Positions 1 to 5,603 of a stretch of 12,303 bases of DNA are shown here, piece after piece. The notes beneath the pieces are model-generated. The model made no database searches and was not told the origin of the DNA. It was given only the letters and a program-made list of their open reading frames with translations. Each line of letters starts with the position of its first letter. Position 1 is the stretch's first letter. The translations under genes and the position numbers were made by a program. Source of the DNA: DATEJJ01 sp039649115 (GTDB taxonomy: Bacteria > Actinomycetota > Actinomycetes > Mycobacteriales > Micromonosporaceae); assembly GCA_039649115.1 (NCBI GenBank), contig JBBWZQ010000083.1, positions 1 to 12,303 of the forward strand, given 5' to 3'.

Positions 1-93
1 GGCCGGTGCCGCGCAGGCCAGCACGGCGGCCAGGCCGGCGAGCCGGCGCCGGCCGGCCAGCCGTCTGGCAACCAGGCAAGCTTCCGTGATCAT
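1..93 (-). CDS. N-terminus of a possible secreted or lipoprotein precursor (cut by window edge)
   Basis: Reading leftwards from an ATG at 93, the frame stays open for all 31 codons to the window edge. The translation has a basic n-region with Arg pairs (residues 10-17), a hydrophobic stretch (LAGLAAVLA) and then CAAPA, which fits a signal peptide. The VLAC stretch resembles a weak lipobox, with Leu where small residues are usual. There is no clear Shine-Dalgarno sequence before this ATG, and the mature protein lies outside the window, so no function can be given. The gene would be divergent from the HAD phosphatase. In such GC-rich DNA an open frame of this length can arise by chance, so the signal-peptide pattern is the only real support. 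Confidence 0.35.
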   Translation of the reverse strand, partial: MITEACLVARRLAGRRRLAGLAAVLACAAPA

Positions 94-158
94 CGCTAAC
101 CGGAAGAAACGATCATGGTGATCAGCGGTTACGGCCCGGGACGCCGGGGCGCAGCGAC

Positions 159-164
159 TACCCT
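159..164 (+). promoter_or_regulatory. Candidate -10 element for the HAD phosphatase gene
   Basis: TACCCT matches the actinobacterial -10 consensus TANNNT and lies 34 bases before the chosen start codon. It would give a leader of about 20 bases that carries the strong GGAGGAGGA ribosome binding site. No convincing -35 hexamer is visible. Confidence 0.3.
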
Positions 165-181
165 CACAAGGGGTACGGAGC

Positions 182-190
182 GGAGGAGGA
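182..190 (+). promoter_or_regulatory. Ribosome binding site that sets the HAD phosphatase start
   Basis: GGAGGAGGA ends two bases before the ATG at 193. It is the strongest Shine-Dalgarno sequence in the window. It selects this ATG over the in-frame ATG at 115, which lacks any such site and would add 26 residues of no family character. Confidence 0.7.
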
Positions 191-192
191 GC

Positions 193-1053
193 ATGGCGCG
201 ACTGCCGAAGCGCGAAGTCCTGGCGGGCTACGCGGTCGCCGAGCTGGAGCAGGCCCTGGCGGTGCCCGCCGACCCGGGCTCCGCCGCCTTCTTCGACGTG
301 GACAACACGATGATCCACGGTGCTTCGCTCTACTGGTTCGCCCGCGGGCTGGTCGCCCGCAAGTACTTCACGACCAAGGACCTGGTCGGCTTCGCCTGGA
401 GCCAGCTGAAGTTCCGGGTGCTGGCCACCGAGCGGCACGGCGACATGTCGGAGGCCAGGCAGGCGGCGCTCGCCTTCGTCAAGGGGCGCCCGGTCGACGA
501 GCTGCGCGAGCTGTGCGAGGAGATCTTCGACGAGCTGATGGCCGAGCGCATCTGGTCGGGTACGCACGCCCTGGCCCGCCTGCACCTGGACGCCGGGCAG
601 CGGGTCTGGCTGGTCACCGCCGCGCCGGTCGAGCTGGGTCAGGTGATCGCCGAGCGGCTCGGGCTGACCGGCGCCCTCGGTACGGTCGCCGAGATCCACG
701 ACGGCGCGTACACCGGGCGGCTGGTCGGCGACCTGTTGCACGGGCCGGCCAAGGCGGCGGCGATCAACGCGCTGGCCCGGGCCGAGGGTCTGGAGCTGGC
801 GCGGTGCACCGCCTACAGCGACTCGGCCAACGACATCCCGATGCTGTCCACGGTCGGGCACGCCGTCGCGGTGAACCCCGACCCGGCGCTGCGCCGCGAG
901 GCCCGCAAGCGCGGCTGGGAGGTGCGCGACTTCCGCACCGGCCGGAAGGCCGCGAAGATCGCGGTACCGTCCGCGCTCGGTACCGGGATCGTCATCGGCG
1001 CCGTCGCGGCCACGCTCGCGGCCCGCCGGCGCACCCGCTCATCCCGAGGCTGA
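193..1053 (+). CDS. HAD-IB family (SerB-like) phosphatase with a C-terminal membrane anchor
   Basis: This 286-residue protein is a haloacid-dehalogenase subfamily IB phosphohydrolase. Visible motifs are DVDNT (35-39, nucleophile Asp35 and general acid/base Asp37), the motif II Thr in LVTAAP (140-145), a Lys at 187 and the metal-binding motif SDSANDIPM (209-217). Residues 40-130 form a helical cap. The last 30 residues contain a hydrophobic, glycine/alanine-rich segment (about 257-277) followed by several Arg, which looks like a tail anchor with the catalytic domain in the cytoplasm. Position and orientation match M. tuberculosis Rv0505c (SerB1). The substrate is not fixed by sequence: phosphoserine is one option. 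A phospholipid-type substrate is suggested by the membrane anchor and by the acyltransferase gene running into it from the opposite strand. Its 3' end overlaps that gene by 15 bases. Confidence 0.88.
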   Translation: MARLPKREVLAGYAVAELEQALAVPADPGSAAFFDVDNTMIHGASLYWFARGLVARKYFTTKDLVGFAWSQLKFRVLATERHGDMSEARQAALAFVKGRPVDELRELCEEIFDELMAERIWSGTHALARLHLDAGQRVWLVTAAPVELGQVIAERLGLTGALGTVAEIHDGAYTGRLVGDLLHGPAKAAAINALARAEGLELARCTAYSDSANDIPMLSTVGHAVAVNPDPALRREARKRGWEVRDFRTGRKAAKIAVPSALGTGIVIGAVAATLAARRRTRSSRG

Positions 1054-2043
1054 CTCCCGCACCTTGAGCAGATCCCGCAGCGCCTGCTGGATCGTCTCCC
1101 GCACCTGGTCACCGAGGTTGAAGATGACCAGCGGATCCTCGGCCTGCTCGGCCAGCCCTCCGGTGGGGATGGGTTGGCCGAACTCGATGTACCACTTGGC
1201 CGGCAGCGGTACCAGCCCGAGCGGGCCGAGCCAGGGAAACGTCGGGGTGATCGGGAAGTACGGCGTGCCGAGCAGCCGGGCCAGTGGCTTCAGGTCGGCG
1301 AGCATCGGGTAGATCTCCTCCGCGCCGACGATCGCCACGGGCACGATCGGCGTACCGGTGCGCAGGGCCGCCGCGACGAACCCGCCCCGGCCGAAGCGCT
1401 GCAGCTTGTACCGGTCGCGGTAGAGCTTGCCGACGCCCTTGAACCCCTCGGGGAACACCCCGACCAGCTCGCCCGCGGTCATCAGCCGCTCGGCGTCCGG
1501 GTTGCAGGCCAGCGTGCCGCCGCCCTTGCGGGTCAGCTCCGACAGGATCGGCATCCGGAACACGAGATCGGCACCGAGCAGGCGCAGGTACCGGCGGGCC
1601 GGATGCTCGTCGTGCACCGCGAGCGAGAGCATCAGCGCATCCATCGCGATCGTGCCGGAGTGGTTGGCCACCACGAGGCCGGGACCGGCCGCCGGCAGGT
1701 TCTCGATGCCGCGGACCTCCACCCGGAACCAGGACTGGTAGATCAGGCGCAGCAGCGGATGGAACACCGCGTCGGTCAGCTCCCGGTCGAACCCGAACTC
1801 GTCGACCTCGTACTCCCCGGTGAGCCGGCGGCGCAGGAAGGACAGGCCACCCGCGATGCGCCGGTCCCACGCGTCTACCTCGGCCGCGGCGGCCGGCTCG
1901 ACCGGCACCGGCGGCGGTACCGGCCGCGCGGTGCGGACCGCCTTCGCGACCCGCTTCACGTGCCGCGTGCCGGCGTCGCGTGCGGGTGCCCCGGCCGGCG
2001 CCACGAGTGGCGAGACCGATCCCGGGTCGAATTCCTCAGTCAC
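1039..2043 (-). CDS. PlsC-like lysophospholipid acyltransferase (LPLAT superfamily)
   Basis: The 334-residue protein transfers acyl chains to a glycerolipid-type acceptor; acceptor and donor are unknown. About 75 N-terminal residues are rich in Ala, Pro and Arg and probably disordered. The domain then shows VVANHSGTIAMD (124-135), the catalytic His block with H-x6-D spacing instead of the H-x4-D of classical PlsC, and GVFPEGFKG (195-203), the phosphate-binding FPEG block. IVPVAIVG (233-240) is the usual following strand. The start is a GTG two bases after the TAG of the epimerase gene, with AAGG about eight bases upstream, so translation is probably coupled. It corresponds to M. tuberculosis Rv0502. 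The 3' end overlaps the HAD phosphatase gene by 15 bases, tail to tail. No membrane helix is obvious, so the protein is probably peripheral. Confidence 0.85.
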   Translation of the reverse strand: MTEEFDPGSVSPLVAPAGAPARDAGTRHVKRVAKAVRTARPVPPPVPVEPAAAAEVDAWDRRIAGGLSFLRRRLTGEYEVDEFGFDRELTDAVFHPLLRLIYQSWFRVEVRGIENLPAAGPGLVVANHSGTIAMDALMLSLAVHDEHPARRYLRLLGADLVFRMPILSELTRKGGGTLACNPDAERLMTAGELVGVFPEGFKGVGKLYRDRYKLQRFGRGGFVAAALRTGTPIVPVAIVGAEEIYPMLADLKPLARLLGTPYFPITPTFPWLGPLGLVPLPAKWYIEFGQPIPTGGLAEQAEDPLVIFNLGDQVRETIQQALRDLLKVRESASG

Positions 2044-2045
2044 TG

Positions 2046-3128
2046 CTACACCTTGCTGGTCAGGACGGCGCGGGCCTGCCGGATCCGGTCGAGGATCAAC
2101 CGCTCGGCGGTGCGTACCGCCTCGTGGGGCAGCACCTCGCCGGCACCGGTACCGCGAAGGAAGTCGGCGAACGCCACGGAGGTGGGGCGCGGCTCGAACT
2201 CGTACTCGCGCACCAGCCGGCGGGTGTCGACCACCCGGCCGTGGACGAACAGGTCGAGCTGGTCCAGGTTGAAGTCGCGGCGCCCGAAGCCCTTCGCGAG
2301 CCCGGCCAGTGCCGACATGCCCGGCTCCAGCACCGGTACCGCGATCCGCCCGGCCCGGCGCACCGCCTGGGACAGCGTGATCACGCCCGGACCGGCGACG
2401 TTGAAGGTGCCGGGGTGGTCCTCGACCACCGAGCGCCGCAGGATCTCCAGCGCGTCGTCGACGTGCACGAACTGCAGCCGCGGGTCGCGGCCGAACACGG
2501 TCGGCACGACGGGCTGCGCGAAGTACCGGGTGAGGCTCGTCGCGGCGTACTGCCCGATGAAGGGTGCGAACCGCAGGACCGTGACGTCCACGTCGGGACG
2601 GCGGCGGCGGAAGCCGCGCACGTACCCCTCCATGTCGAGCACGTCGCGCGCGAACCCGCCGCGCGGCAGTTCGCGCGGCTCGGTCTCCTCGGTGAAGACG
2701 GCGGGGTCGCGGAAGGAGGCGCCGTAGGCCGCGGTCGACGACCGGAAAACAATCTTGCGGAGATCGGGCGCCTGCTGGCCGGCGGCGAGCAACTGCATCG
2801 TGCCGATGACGTTCAGTTCCTTCATCGCCGCCCGGCCGCCGGGCTGCTGGTCCGCGCCGGACGCGATGGCCAGGTGGACCACGGCCTCCACCCGGTTCTC
2901 GGCGATCACCCGGGCCGGTTCGGCGGTGCGGATGTCCGCGCGGACGAACTCGAAATGCCGGCGCCGGCCGGCGGCGGTGTCCGGTACCGAACGGTGCGGC
3001 GGGTCGCTGTCCAGGCCGATCACGCGACCGATGCGCGGGTCGGCGGCCAGCCTCGCGGCCACCTGCGCGCCGAGGTACCGGGACACACCCGTGACCAGTA
3101 CCACTCCCGGGCTGTGGCCTGTGTTCAC
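2046..3128 (-). CDS. NAD-dependent epimerase/dehydratase-like protein (extended SDR fold) with altered active site
   Basis: With the GTG start at 3128 the product has 360 residues. A Rossmann fold opens with VVLVTGVSRYLGA (9-21), a variant of TGxxGxxG; then come FVRADIRT (61-68), VVHLAI (83-88) and the strand ending FRSSTAAYG (128-136). FNVAGPG (242-248) and the C-terminal substrate lobe follow. It matches M. tuberculosis Rv0501 (GalE2) in position and general sequence. The canonical YxxxK pair is missing: the aligned positions, counted back from the conserved Glu167, are Phe159 and Val163. Normal UDP-sugar 4-epimerase chemistry is therefore doubtful, and a dehydrogenase-like, binding or regulatory role is possible. 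An upstream in-frame GTG at 3188 would add 20 residues but lies inside a terminator-like hairpin and lacks a ribosome site. The acyltransferase gene follows after two bases. Confidence 0.85.
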   Translation of the reverse strand: MNTGHSPGVVLVTGVSRYLGAQVAARLAADPRIGRVIGLDSDPPHRSVPDTAAGRRRHFEFVRADIRTAEPARVIAENRVEAVVHLAIASGADQQPGGRAAMKELNVIGTMQLLAAGQQAPDLRKIVFRSSTAAYGASFRDPAVFTEETEPRELPRGGFARDVLDMEGYVRGFRRRRPDVDVTVLRFAPFIGQYAATSLTRYFAQPVVPTVFGRDPRLQFVHVDDALEILRRSVVEDHPGTFNVAGPGVITLSQAVRRAGRIAVPVLEPGMSALAGLAKGFGRRDFNLDQLDLFVHGRVVDTRRLVREYEFEPRPTSVAFADFLRGTGAGEVLPHEAVRTAERLILDRIRQARAVLTSKV

Positions 3129-3133
3129 GCCGG

Positions 3134-3138
3134 CTCCC
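3134..3138 (-). promoter_or_regulatory. Ribosome binding site that sets the epimerase start
   Basis: On the minus strand GGGAG lies five bases before the GTG at 3128. No comparable site precedes the alternative GTG at 3188. This supports the shorter, 360-residue product. Confidence 0.5.
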
Positions 3139-3185
3139 GACGAACGCTCCCTGATCAGATCTTGCTGCCTGGTCAGATTTTGTGG

Positions 3186-3229
3186 CACACCGGGCGCCGG
3201 GCGATCAAAGCAGCCGGTCGCCCGGTGTG
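3186..3229 (-). terminator. Long-stem hairpin, likely terminator after bS22
   Basis: CACACCGGGCG (3186-3196) pairs perfectly with CGCCCGGTGTG (3219-3229). Inside, CCGG (3197-3200) pairs with CCGG (3214-3217) around a single bulged T, leaving a 13-base loop. The total is about 15 bp of very GC-rich stem, 47 bases past the bS22 stop on the minus strand. No U-tract follows, which is common for actinobacterial terminators. The stem works on either strand, so direction is assigned from context only. Confidence 0.55.
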
Positions 3230-3276
3230 CGATCCGGCGGCCGGGCCACCGCGCCCCGCGCGGGCCCAGCCGTCAG

Positions 3277-3378
3277 TCACTTACCGAGGCGGCGACGCTG
3301 GACCCTGGTCTTCCGCAGCAGCTTGCGGTGTTTCTTCTTCGCCATGCGCTTGCGCCGCTTCTTGACCACTGAGCCCAT
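3277..3378 (-). CDS. 30S ribosomal protein bS22-type (AURKAIP1/COX24 domain), 33 residues
   Basis: This small gene encodes 33 residues starting MGSVVKKRRKRMAKKK and ending RVQRRRLGK. It is almost entirely Lys and Arg and matches the actinobacterial bS22 / AURKAIP1-COX24 family at full length (M. tuberculosis Rv0500B). bS22 binds 16S rRNA in the mycobacterial small subunit. GAGAGGAAG, nine bases before the ATG, is a good ribosome binding site. The gene sits between the helix-turn-helix gene and the epimerase, as in M. tuberculosis, and a strong hairpin follows. The 190 bases before it hold a possible promoter, implying a leader of about 127 bases. I am confident of the identity from length, composition and context together. 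Confidence 0.92.
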   Translation of the reverse strand: MGSVVKKRRKRMAKKKHRKLLRKTRVQRRRLGK

Positions 3379-3511
3379 ACGCCGTACTTCCTCTCGAGCG
3401 GGCCGCCGGTCCGCGCCGCGTGCGGGCGCCGTTGGCGGTCTGCGTTACCGTCGATTCCCGCTCCCGCGCCGGTGGCGGATGGCGACCGGGGCGCAGCAGC
3501 AGGCGTCGTTC

Positions 3512-3517
3512 AGCCTA
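3512..3517 (-). promoter_or_regulatory. Candidate -10 element for bS22
   Basis: TAGGCT on the minus strand fits the actinobacterial housekeeping -10 consensus and lies in the 190-base gap between the helix-turn-helix gene and bS22. It would start RNA near 3505 and leave about 127 untranslated bases. The hexamer 19 bases upstream (TTTCCC) is only a weak -35. The rest of the gap (3379-3568) shows no further gene. Confidence 0.35.
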
Positions 3518-3568
3518 GCCGCACCCCGGGCCGGCAGGGAAATCGGGCGGTACCCCGAGACTCCCCCG

Positions 3569-3781
3569 TCAGGCCGTCTCCTGGAAGGCCTCCCGGAGAT
3601 AGGTGTGGACCACGTGCTCCGGTACCCGGAACGAGCGTCCCACCCTGACCGCGGTGAGCTCTCCCGAATGCACCAGGCGGTAGACGGTCATCTTCGAGAC
3701 CCGCATCAGCTCCGCGACCTCGGCGACGGTCAGGAATCTCACCTCCGCCAGCCTGCCGTCGGAGTGTGGTGATCCTGCCAT
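3569..3781 (-). CDS. Small helix-turn-helix DNA-binding protein, excisionase/BldC-like
   Basis: The product has 70 residues. After a short polar N-terminus comes a winged helix-turn-helix of the MerR/excisionase type: LTVAEVAELMRVSKMTVYRLV (17-37) contains both helices of the motif, and AVRVGRSFRVPEHVV (44-58) forms the wing and following helix. It is highly similar to my recollection of M. tuberculosis Rv0500A, which also lies directly before the bS22 gene, and is related to Streptomyces BldC. The protein is a DNA-binding regulator; its targets cannot be read from the sequence. The ATG is preceded by GGGGTGA at a usable distance. There is no integrase or phage gene nearby, so an excisionase role is unlikely despite the domain name. 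Confidence 0.88.
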   Translation of the reverse strand: MAGSPHSDGRLAEVRFLTVAEVAELMRVSKMTVYRLVHSGELTAVRVGRSFRVPEHVVHTYLREAFQETA

Positions 3782-3988
3782 GGCTCACCCCGGTTCCATC
3801 CCTTGCGTGCCCCGTTCTCCTCGACTTACTGACGTCTGCGGCGGGGCAACGCGCGTGTAGCTAGAACGGTACCGGTACTCGTGTTGCCGGCGCGATCGAT
3901 TCGGTCAACCGACCCGCCGATCGGAGGAATTTTCGCTGGTCAGGGGCGTGCGAGTCGGACAGCTGACGCGATCGACGCGCGGGAAGAC
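3782..3988. other. 207-bp intergenic region between proline dehydrogenase and the helix-turn-helix gene
   Basis: No gene is visible. The stretch should hold the end of the proline dehydrogenase transcript and the promoter of the helix-turn-helix gene. An imperfect hairpin is present: CGATCG (3893-3898) and CGATCG (3918-3923) flank the inverted pair TCGGT (3901-3905) and ACCGA (3908-3912). It lies 65 bases past the proline dehydrogenase stop and may be a terminator or an operator. Several TANNNT-like hexamers occur around 3860-3880 on the minus strand, but none stands out. Confidence 0.35.
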
Positions 3989-4909
3989 TCACCGCCGGGA
4001 CGCCACGGCCCGGGCGAGAAAGGCCAGGTTGGCCGGGCGCTCGGCGACCCGGCGCATGAGGTAGCCGTACCACTGCGTGCCATACGGGACGTACACCCGC
4101 ATCTGGTACCCCTCGCCGACCAGGCGCTGCTGCTCCTGCGGGCGTACCCCGAAGAGCATCTGGAACTCGAACTCGTCGCTGGCGCGGTCGAAGGCCTTCG
4201 CCCGGTCCTGGCCGAGCGCGATCAGCCGGGGGTCGTGCGTGGCGATCATCGGGTACCCGGGGCCGGACATCAGGATGTTCAGGCAGCGGACGAACGAGCG
4301 GTCCACGTCGACCGGGGACTGGAAGGCGACCGACTCCGGCTCCTTGTAGGCGCCCTTGCACAGCCGGACCCGCGAGCCGGGGGTGGCCAGCTCCCGGCAG
4401 TCGCCCTCGGTGCGGCGCAGGTAGGCCTGGAGCACGGCACCGGTGGCCGGGAAGTCCTGCCGCAGCCGCAGCAGCACGTCCAGCGTCGTGTCCGTGGCGG
4501 TGTGGTCCTCCATGTCGAGCGTGACGACGGTACCGGCGGCCGCGGCGGCGGCGCAGATGGCGTGCGCGTGCTCGTACGCGAGATCCTCGTCGAAGAGCTG
4601 GCCGAGGGCGGACAGCTTCACACTCACCTCGGCATTGCCCCGCAACTGACCGCCGGCCAGCTGTTTGAGCAGGTGCAGGTACTCGTCCTTGGTACTCGCC
4701 GCCTGGTCCGCGGTGCGCGTGTCCTCGCCGAGATAGTCGAGGGTGACCCCGAGGCCCTCGCCGACCAGGTCCCGGGTCACGCGCAGGGCGTCCTCGGTGC
4801 CGGTACCGGCGACGAACCGGGTCACCAGGTCACGGGTGACCGGAGCGGTCTGGACGAGCCGCTCGATCCGGGACGAACGGGAGGCGGCGAGGATGGCCGT
4901 ACGGAGCAT
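3989..4909 (-). CDS. putB: Proline dehydrogenase (monofunctional, PutB/PruB type)
   Basis: This 306-residue FAD enzyme oxidises L-proline to delta-1-pyrroline-5-carboxylate, the first step of proline catabolism, passing electrons to the quinone pool. Family motifs are present: VSVKLSALG (95-103), LDMEDHTATD (131-140), QAYLRRT (161-167), RLCKGAYKE (182-190), THDPRLI (224-230), FQMLFGVR (249-256), RVYVPYGTQW (271-280) and YLMRRVAERPANL (283-295). The last supplies the paired Arg that bind the substrate carboxylate. Length is typical of the single-domain actinobacterial enzyme; no P5C dehydrogenase domain or gene lies nearby. The ATG at 4909 is preceded by TACGCT and six bases, so the mRNA is probably leaderless. 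It is divergent from the CGNR zinc-finger gene, a possible regulator. In M. tuberculosis the comparable place holds proC, which works in the opposite, biosynthetic direction. Confidence 0.93.
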   Translation of the reverse strand: MLRTAILAASRSSRIERLVQTAPVTRDLVTRFVAGTGTEDALRVTRDLVGEGLGVTLDYLGEDTRTADQAASTKDEYLHLLKQLAGGQLRGNAEVSVKLSALGQLFDEDLAYEHAHAICAAAAAAGTVVTLDMEDHTATDTTLDVLLRLRQDFPATGAVLQAYLRRTEGDCRELATPGSRVRLCKGAYKEPESVAFQSPVDVDRSFVRCLNILMSGPGYPMIATHDPRLIALGQDRAKAFDRASDEFEFQMLFGVRPQEQQRLVGEGYQMRVYVPYGTQWYGYLMRRVAERPANLAFLARAVASRR

Positions 4910-4915
4910 GCTCGG

Positions 4916-4921
4916 AGCGTA
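4916..4921 (-). promoter_or_regulatory. -10 element for leaderless proline dehydrogenase mRNA
   Basis: TACGCT on the minus strand matches TANNNT and is separated from the ATG at 4909 by six bases, which puts the expected first RNA base at the A of ATG. No Shine-Dalgarno sequence is present. Confidence 0.5.
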
Positions 4922-5031
4922 TCGCCACGGACCGGTGCCGGCGTGGCGGGCGAGGCCACCTCGACCATCCGGTTTGTCACTTGCTGTGCCGGTCGGGTGG
5001 CAGCCATATCGCTTACCAGGCGGTTACCGTC

Positions 5032-5037
5032 TACCTT
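5032..5037 (+). promoter_or_regulatory. -10 element for leaderless CGNR zinc-finger mRNA
   Basis: TACCTT matches TANNNT and lies six bases before the GTG at 5044. No Shine-Dalgarno sequence precedes that GTG. The element and the family match of the protein both favour 5044 over the in-frame ATG at 4981. Confidence 0.5.
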
Positions 5038-5043
5038 TGTCGA

Positions 5044-5598
5044 GTGAACTTCGACGCGTACGCCCACCGGGCGGTTGATCTCGTCAATGCCCCGCTGGAC
5101 GACTTCGACGCGCTCAGGGGCCTGCTCGGCGCCGAGCCATGGATGCGCGACGAGGTCGCCGAGCGCGACCTGACCCTCTTCAAGCGGGCGCAGCGGCGGC
5201 TGCGGGAGGTCTTCGACCTGGGCACCAGCAACCGGGACGCCGAGGCGGTGGCGGCGCTCAACGCGCTGCTCGAAGTGCACCCGGTGCAGCCCCGCATCTC
5301 GGGCCACGACGCCGACGACTGGCACATGCACGTGGCCAGCCGCGGCTCGTCGGTCAGCGCGGAGTACCTCGCCGGCGCGGTCTGGGGTCTCGCGGTGTGG
5401 CTGTGCGAGTACGGCAGCGCCCGCTTCGGCGTCTGCGCCGACGAGCGCTGCGGCAACGTCTACCTGGACACCTCGTCCAACTGCTGCCGGCGCTTCTGCT
5501 CGGAGCGGTGCGCGACGCGTTCGCACGTGGCCGCGCACCGTGCCCGCAAGCGGGCCGCCGTGGAGGACCCCGCCGCCAGCCTGGCCGTCGTGGGCTGA
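5044..5598 (+). CDS. CGNR-type zinc-finger protein (ABATE domain), putative transcriptional regulator
   Basis: The 184-residue protein has the two-part build of this family. An N-terminal helical ABATE-like domain (about 1-125) starts FDAYAHRAVDLVNA. A C-terminal treble-clef zinc finger (129-170) carries Cys131, Cys136, Cys152 and Cys156 as likely zinc ligands, followed by a basic helix HVAAHRARKR. The name-giving CGNR at the last ligand reads CATR here, although CGN happens to occur at the second ligand (136-138). The family is thought to bind DNA and regulate transcription. The GTG start follows a -10 element by six bases. The gene is divergent from proline dehydrogenase over 134 bp, so control of proline use is a reasonable guess, and its 3' end is five bases from the oppositely oriented TIM-barrel gene. 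Confidence 0.82.
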   Translation: MNFDAYAHRAVDLVNAPLDDFDALRGLLGAEPWMRDEVAERDLTLFKRAQRRLREVFDLGTSNRDAEAVAALNALLEVHPVQPRISGHDADDWHMHVASRGSSVSAEYLAGAVWGLAVWLCEYGSARFGVCADERCGNVYLDTSSNCCRRFCSERCATRSHVAAHRARKRAAVEDPAASLAVVG

Positions 5599-5603
5599 CC
5601 GCC

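Noticed and set aside
115..192. Upstream ATG extension of the HAD phosphatase
   Set aside because: It would add 26 residues of no family character; the strong GGAGGAGGA just before 193 marks the start.
1174..2727. 517-residue open frame on the plus strand
   Set aside because: It crosses the antisense of two well-recognised genes (acyltransferase and epimerase) and has low-complexity Arg/Gly/Ala/Asp composition. The minus-strand frames carry the real motifs.
3129..3188. Upstream GTG extension of the epimerase to 3188
   Set aside because: The GTG lies inside the 15-bp hairpin at 3186-3229 and has no ribosome site, while GGGAG stands correctly before the GTG at 3128, just ahead of the Rossmann fold.
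3182..3772. 196-residue open frame on the plus strand covering the bS22 and helix-turn-helix genes
   Set aside because: Both small minus-strand genes match known families at full length and the plus frame has no ribosome site or family character.
3569..3781. Excisionase-like gene as a sign of a prophage or integrative element
   Set aside because: The gene sits at its conserved place next to bS22, and there is no integrase, attachment site or phage gene in the window.
4981..5043. Upstream ATG extension of the CGNR protein
   Set aside because: The added 21 residues do not look like the family and would place the -10-like TACCTT inside the coding region; the typical protein begins at NFDAYAHRAVDL.
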